The translations under genes were made by a program, and so were the position numbers. Under the pieces are notes generated by a model. That model saw only the letters and a program-made list of their open reading frames with translations, was not told the origin of the DNA and ran no database searches. Shown one piece after another: positions 61,969 through 64,000 of a stretch of 64,000 bases of DNA. Source of the stretch: Actinoallomurus spadix. GTDB lineage: Bacteria; Actinomycetota; Actinomycetes; Streptosporangiales; Streptosporangiaceae. The stretch lies in contig NZ_JAMXMX010000001.1 of NCBI RefSeq assembly GCF_024055725.1, forward strand, positions 62,001 to 126,000, read 5' to 3'. The first letter of the stretch is position 1. The number at the start of each line of letters is the position of its first letter.

Positions 61969-63684
61969 ATGAGCAGCGTGGCCGGGGAACCCACCGTCCA
62001 GCCGGACCCCGCGACCGAGGAGCCCGGCGGTGTCGACTTCCGGACCGACCCGTCGCGGTACCGGCACTGGCGGCTGAGCCGCGAGGGACCCGTCGCCACC
62101 CTCACGATGGACGTGGACGAGCAGGGCGGCCTGGTGCCGGGATACGAGCTGAAGCTCAACTCCTACGACCTGGGCGTGGACATCGAGCTGTACGACGCGG
62201 TGCAGCGGCTCCGCTTCGAGCACGCCGAGGTCCGTACCGTCGTCGTCACCGGAGGCAAGGAGAAGGTGTTCTGCGCGGGCGCCAACATCCGCATGCTCGC
62301 CGCCTCCTCCCACGCGTGGAAGGTGAACTTCTGCAAGTTCACCAACGAGACCCGCAACGGCATCGAGGACGCCACGGCGAACTCCGGGCAGACCTACCTC
62401 GCCGCGCTGAACGGCACCGCCTCCGGCGGCGGCTATGAGCTGGCCCTGGCCTGCGACCACATCATGCTCGTCGACGACCGGTCCTCGACGGTGTCGCTGC
62501 CCGAGCTGCCGCTGCTCGGCGTGCTCCCCGGCACCGGCGGGCTCACCCGCGTCGTCGACAAACGGCACGTGCGGCGTGACCTGGCCGACTACTTCTCCAC
62601 CAGGACGGAGGGCGTCGGCGGGCAGAAGGCCGTGCGGTGGCGGCTGGTGGACGAGGCCGTGCCGCGCACCGCCTGGGACCGTACGGTCGCCGAGCGCGCC
62701 GCGGCCCTCGCGACGCGCTCGGACCGGCCCGCCGACGCGCGGGGCATCGCGCTGACCCCGCTGACGAAGACGCGCACCGGCGACCGCGTCGGCTACCGGT
62801 ACGTCGAGGCCGCCCTCGACCGGGAACGCGGCGTCGTGGAGATCACCGTCCTCGGCCCGGACGGCGACGCCCCGGCCGACGTCGCCGGCGTCCACGACCA
62901 GGGCGCGGACTTCTGGACCCTCGCGTTCACCCGCGAGCTGGACGACCTGATCCTGGACCTGCGCGCCAACGAGACCGGGCTGGGCACCTGGGTGTTCCGC
63001 ACGAGAGGCGACGCCGCCCGGGTGCTGGCGTACGACGCGCTGCTGCTGGAGCACTCCGGCGACTGGCTGGCCCGCGAGATCATCCTCTACCTCAAGCGCA
63101 CGCTGAAACGTCTCGACGTCACCAGCCGCAGCCTCATCGCGCTCATCGAACCCGGCAGCTGCTTCGCCGGCTCGCTCCTGGAACTCGCGCTGGCCGCCGA
63201 CCGGTCCTTCCAGCTCACCGGCGTGTTCGAGGACGTCGACCCCGACGCCGAGCCGGCCGCGATCACCGTCGGCCCGATGAACCGCGGCCCGCTGCCGATG
63301 GGCAACGGCCTCAGCCGCCTGGCCACCCGCTTCCACGGCGACCCCGGCGCGCTGGCCGCCGCCGAGGCCACCGACGGCAAGGCGCTGCGGGCCGAGGACG
63401 CCGAGCGGCTCGGCCTGGTCACCTTCGCCCCCGACGACATCGACTGGGACGAAGAGGTCCGCATCGCGGTCGAGGAGCGGGCCGGGTTCAGCCCGGACGC
63501 GCTGACCGGCCTGGAGGCGAACTACCGCTTCGCCGGTCCTGAGACGATGGAGACCAAGATCTTCGGCAGGCTGTCCGCCTGGCAGAACTGGATCTTCAAC
63601 CGTCCCAACGCCTCCGGGCCGGACGGCGCACTGCGCAGGTTCGGCACCGGCCGGCGCGCCCACTTCGAGCAGGAGCGAGTCTGA
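61969..63684 (+). CDS. boxC: 2,3-epoxybenzoyl-CoA dihydrolase BoxC
   Basis: 571 residues from ATG 61969, with GGGAGG eight bases upstream. Two crotonase-like halves are fused; the first has CAGANIRMLAASSHAWKVNF and NGTASGGGYELALACDHIML, the second EPGSCFAGSLLELALAADRS. FDVDEQGGLVPGYELKLNSY-type opening and length match BoxC, which opens 2,3-epoxybenzoyl-CoA with loss of formate in aerobic benzoate breakdown. The boxB gene follows after two bases, as in known box operons. An ordinary enoyl-CoA hydratase would be half the length. Confidence 0.95.
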   Translation: MSSVAGEPTVQPDPATEEPGGVDFRTDPSRYRHWRLSREGPVATLTMDVDEQGGLVPGYELKLNSYDLGVDIELYDAVQRLRFEHAEVRTVVVTGGKEKVFCAGANIRMLAASSHAWKVNFCKFTNETRNGIEDATANSGQTYLAALNGTASGGGYELALACDHIMLVDDRSSTVSLPELPLLGVLPGTGGLTRVVDKRHVRRDLADYFSTRTEGVGGQKAVRWRLVDEAVPRTAWDRTVAERAAALATRSDRPADARGIALTPLTKTRTGDRVGYRYVEAALDRERGVVEITVLGPDGDAPADVAGVHDQGADFWTLAFTRELDDLILDLRANETGLGTWVFRTRGDAARVLAYDALLLEHSGDWLAREIILYLKRTLKRLDVTSRSLIALIEPGSCFAGSLLELALAADRSFQLTGVFEDVDPDAEPAAITVGPMNRGPLPMGNGLSRLATRFHGDPGALAAAEATDGKALRAEDAERLGLVTFAPDDIDWDEEVRIAVEERAGFSPDALTGLEANYRFAGPETMETKIFGRLSAWQNWIFNRPNASGPDGALRRFGTGRRAHFEQERV

Positions 63685-63686
63685 CC

Positions 63687-64000
63687 ATGACGACCGCGGA
63701 CTACGGCGAGAAGATCCCCAACAACGTCGACCTGCGTGAGGACCGCCGGCTGCAGCGCGCCCTGGAGTCCTGGCAGCCGAACTTCCTGTCCTGGTGGGAG
63801 TCGATGGGGCCGACCCTGCCCACCGAGGACGTCTACCTGCGCACCGCCGTCAACGTCGGCCGCGAGGGCTGGGCGCACTTCGGCCACGTCGCCATGCGCG
63901 ACTACCGCTGGGGCATCTTCCTGGCCGAGCCCCGCCATGACCGGCGCATCGCCTTCGGCGAGCACAAGGGCGAACCGGTCTGGCAGAAGGTCCCGGGGGA
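63687..64000 (+). CDS. boxB: Benzoyl-CoA 2,3-epoxidase subunit BoxB, N-terminal part (runs off the window)
   Basis: The first 104 codons of a gene that continues past the window. DYGEKIPNNVDLREDRRLQR, NFLSWWESMGP and LRTAVNVGREGWAHFGHVAM are characteristic of BoxB, a ferritin-like di-iron epoxidase; its metal ligands would start beyond this point except for the early Glu/His. BoxB with the reductase BoxA converts benzoyl-CoA to 2,3-epoxybenzoyl-CoA, the substrate of BoxC. Confidence 0.92.
   Translation, partial: MTTADYGEKIPNNVDLREDRRLQRALESWQPNFLSWWESMGPTLPTEDVYLRTAVNVGREGWAHFGHVAMRDYRWGIFLAEPRHDRRIAFGEHKGEPVWQKVPG

Overview
The window is GC-rich throughout, with ATGA/GTGA stop-start overlaps, Shine-Dalgarno-led GTG/TTG starts and many secreted glycoside hydrolases. 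This fits a soil-type filamentous actinomycete chromosome; something near Streptosporangiales/Thermomonosporaceae is a guess from gene content only. No rRNA, tRNA, CRISPR array or intact transposase was seen. The order of the loci looks like an accessory chromosome arm.

Region A (about 1-22 kb) is the most unusual part: an apparently undescribed biosynthetic cluster made of two convergent operons that meet at 7.27-7.30 kb. The plus operon encodes a carboxymuconolactone-decarboxylase-like protein without its CxxC, a sulfotransferase, a 29-residue peptide, two SUMF1/FGE-fold proteins, a PhyH-type Fe(II)/2-oxoglutarate oxygenase and an MFS exporter. The minus operon starts with an 18-residue peptide behind a perfect Shine-Dalgarno. 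It continues with a third SUMF1-fold protein, an MBL-fold hydrolase, an esterase, a glutamine-dependent asparagine synthetase, an unrecognised protein, an aldehyde dehydrogenase, a threonine-aldolase-like PLP enzyme and a second PhyH oxygenase. Each micro-peptide is followed by a strong hairpin and then by a SUMF1 gene. That layout suggests peptides made in excess as substrates or scaffolds for the enzymes behind them. A second MFS exporter, an amino-acid ABC binding protein and permease, and an ATP-grasp ligase (17.8-22.0 kb) flank this cluster and may belong to it; an AraC-type regulator lies at the left end.

Region B (22-33 kb) begins with a scar where a frameshifted GH3 fragment abuts a ROK fragment truncated at both ends. 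It continues with ordinary genes: a cold-shock-domain protein, a secreted GH87-like beta-helix enzyme, a P450, an enoyl-CoA hydratase, a complete but isolated hypF and a secreted Het-C/phospholipase-C-like protein.

Region C (33-37 kb) is a compact candidate ribosomal-peptide locus. It has a 67-residue precursor with six cysteines flanked by two membrane-anchored CxxC redoxins, then an ABC exporter and an S26 leader peptidase, all tightly packed. An A-x-A site before the Cys-rich core fits the S26 enzyme, so the locus can be read as making, folding, cutting and exporting a disulfide-rich peptide.

Region D (37-62 kb) is mostly catabolic. It holds a DeoR regulator, a divergent LysR/dialkylglycine decarboxylase pair, an orphan sugar-ABC ATPase with a degenerate first domain, and GH127 (frameshifted) and GH2 enzymes divergent from a complete YtfQRT-YjfF-like furanose importer. 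An SBBP beta-propeller protein, a secreted metallophosphoesterase, a GH30-CBM2 enzyme and a GH92 alpha-mannosidase with a duplicated carbohydrate-binding-type module follow. Palindromic operators precede several of the glycosidases. The window ends inside a box-type benzoyl-CoA epoxide pathway (boxC, partial boxB).
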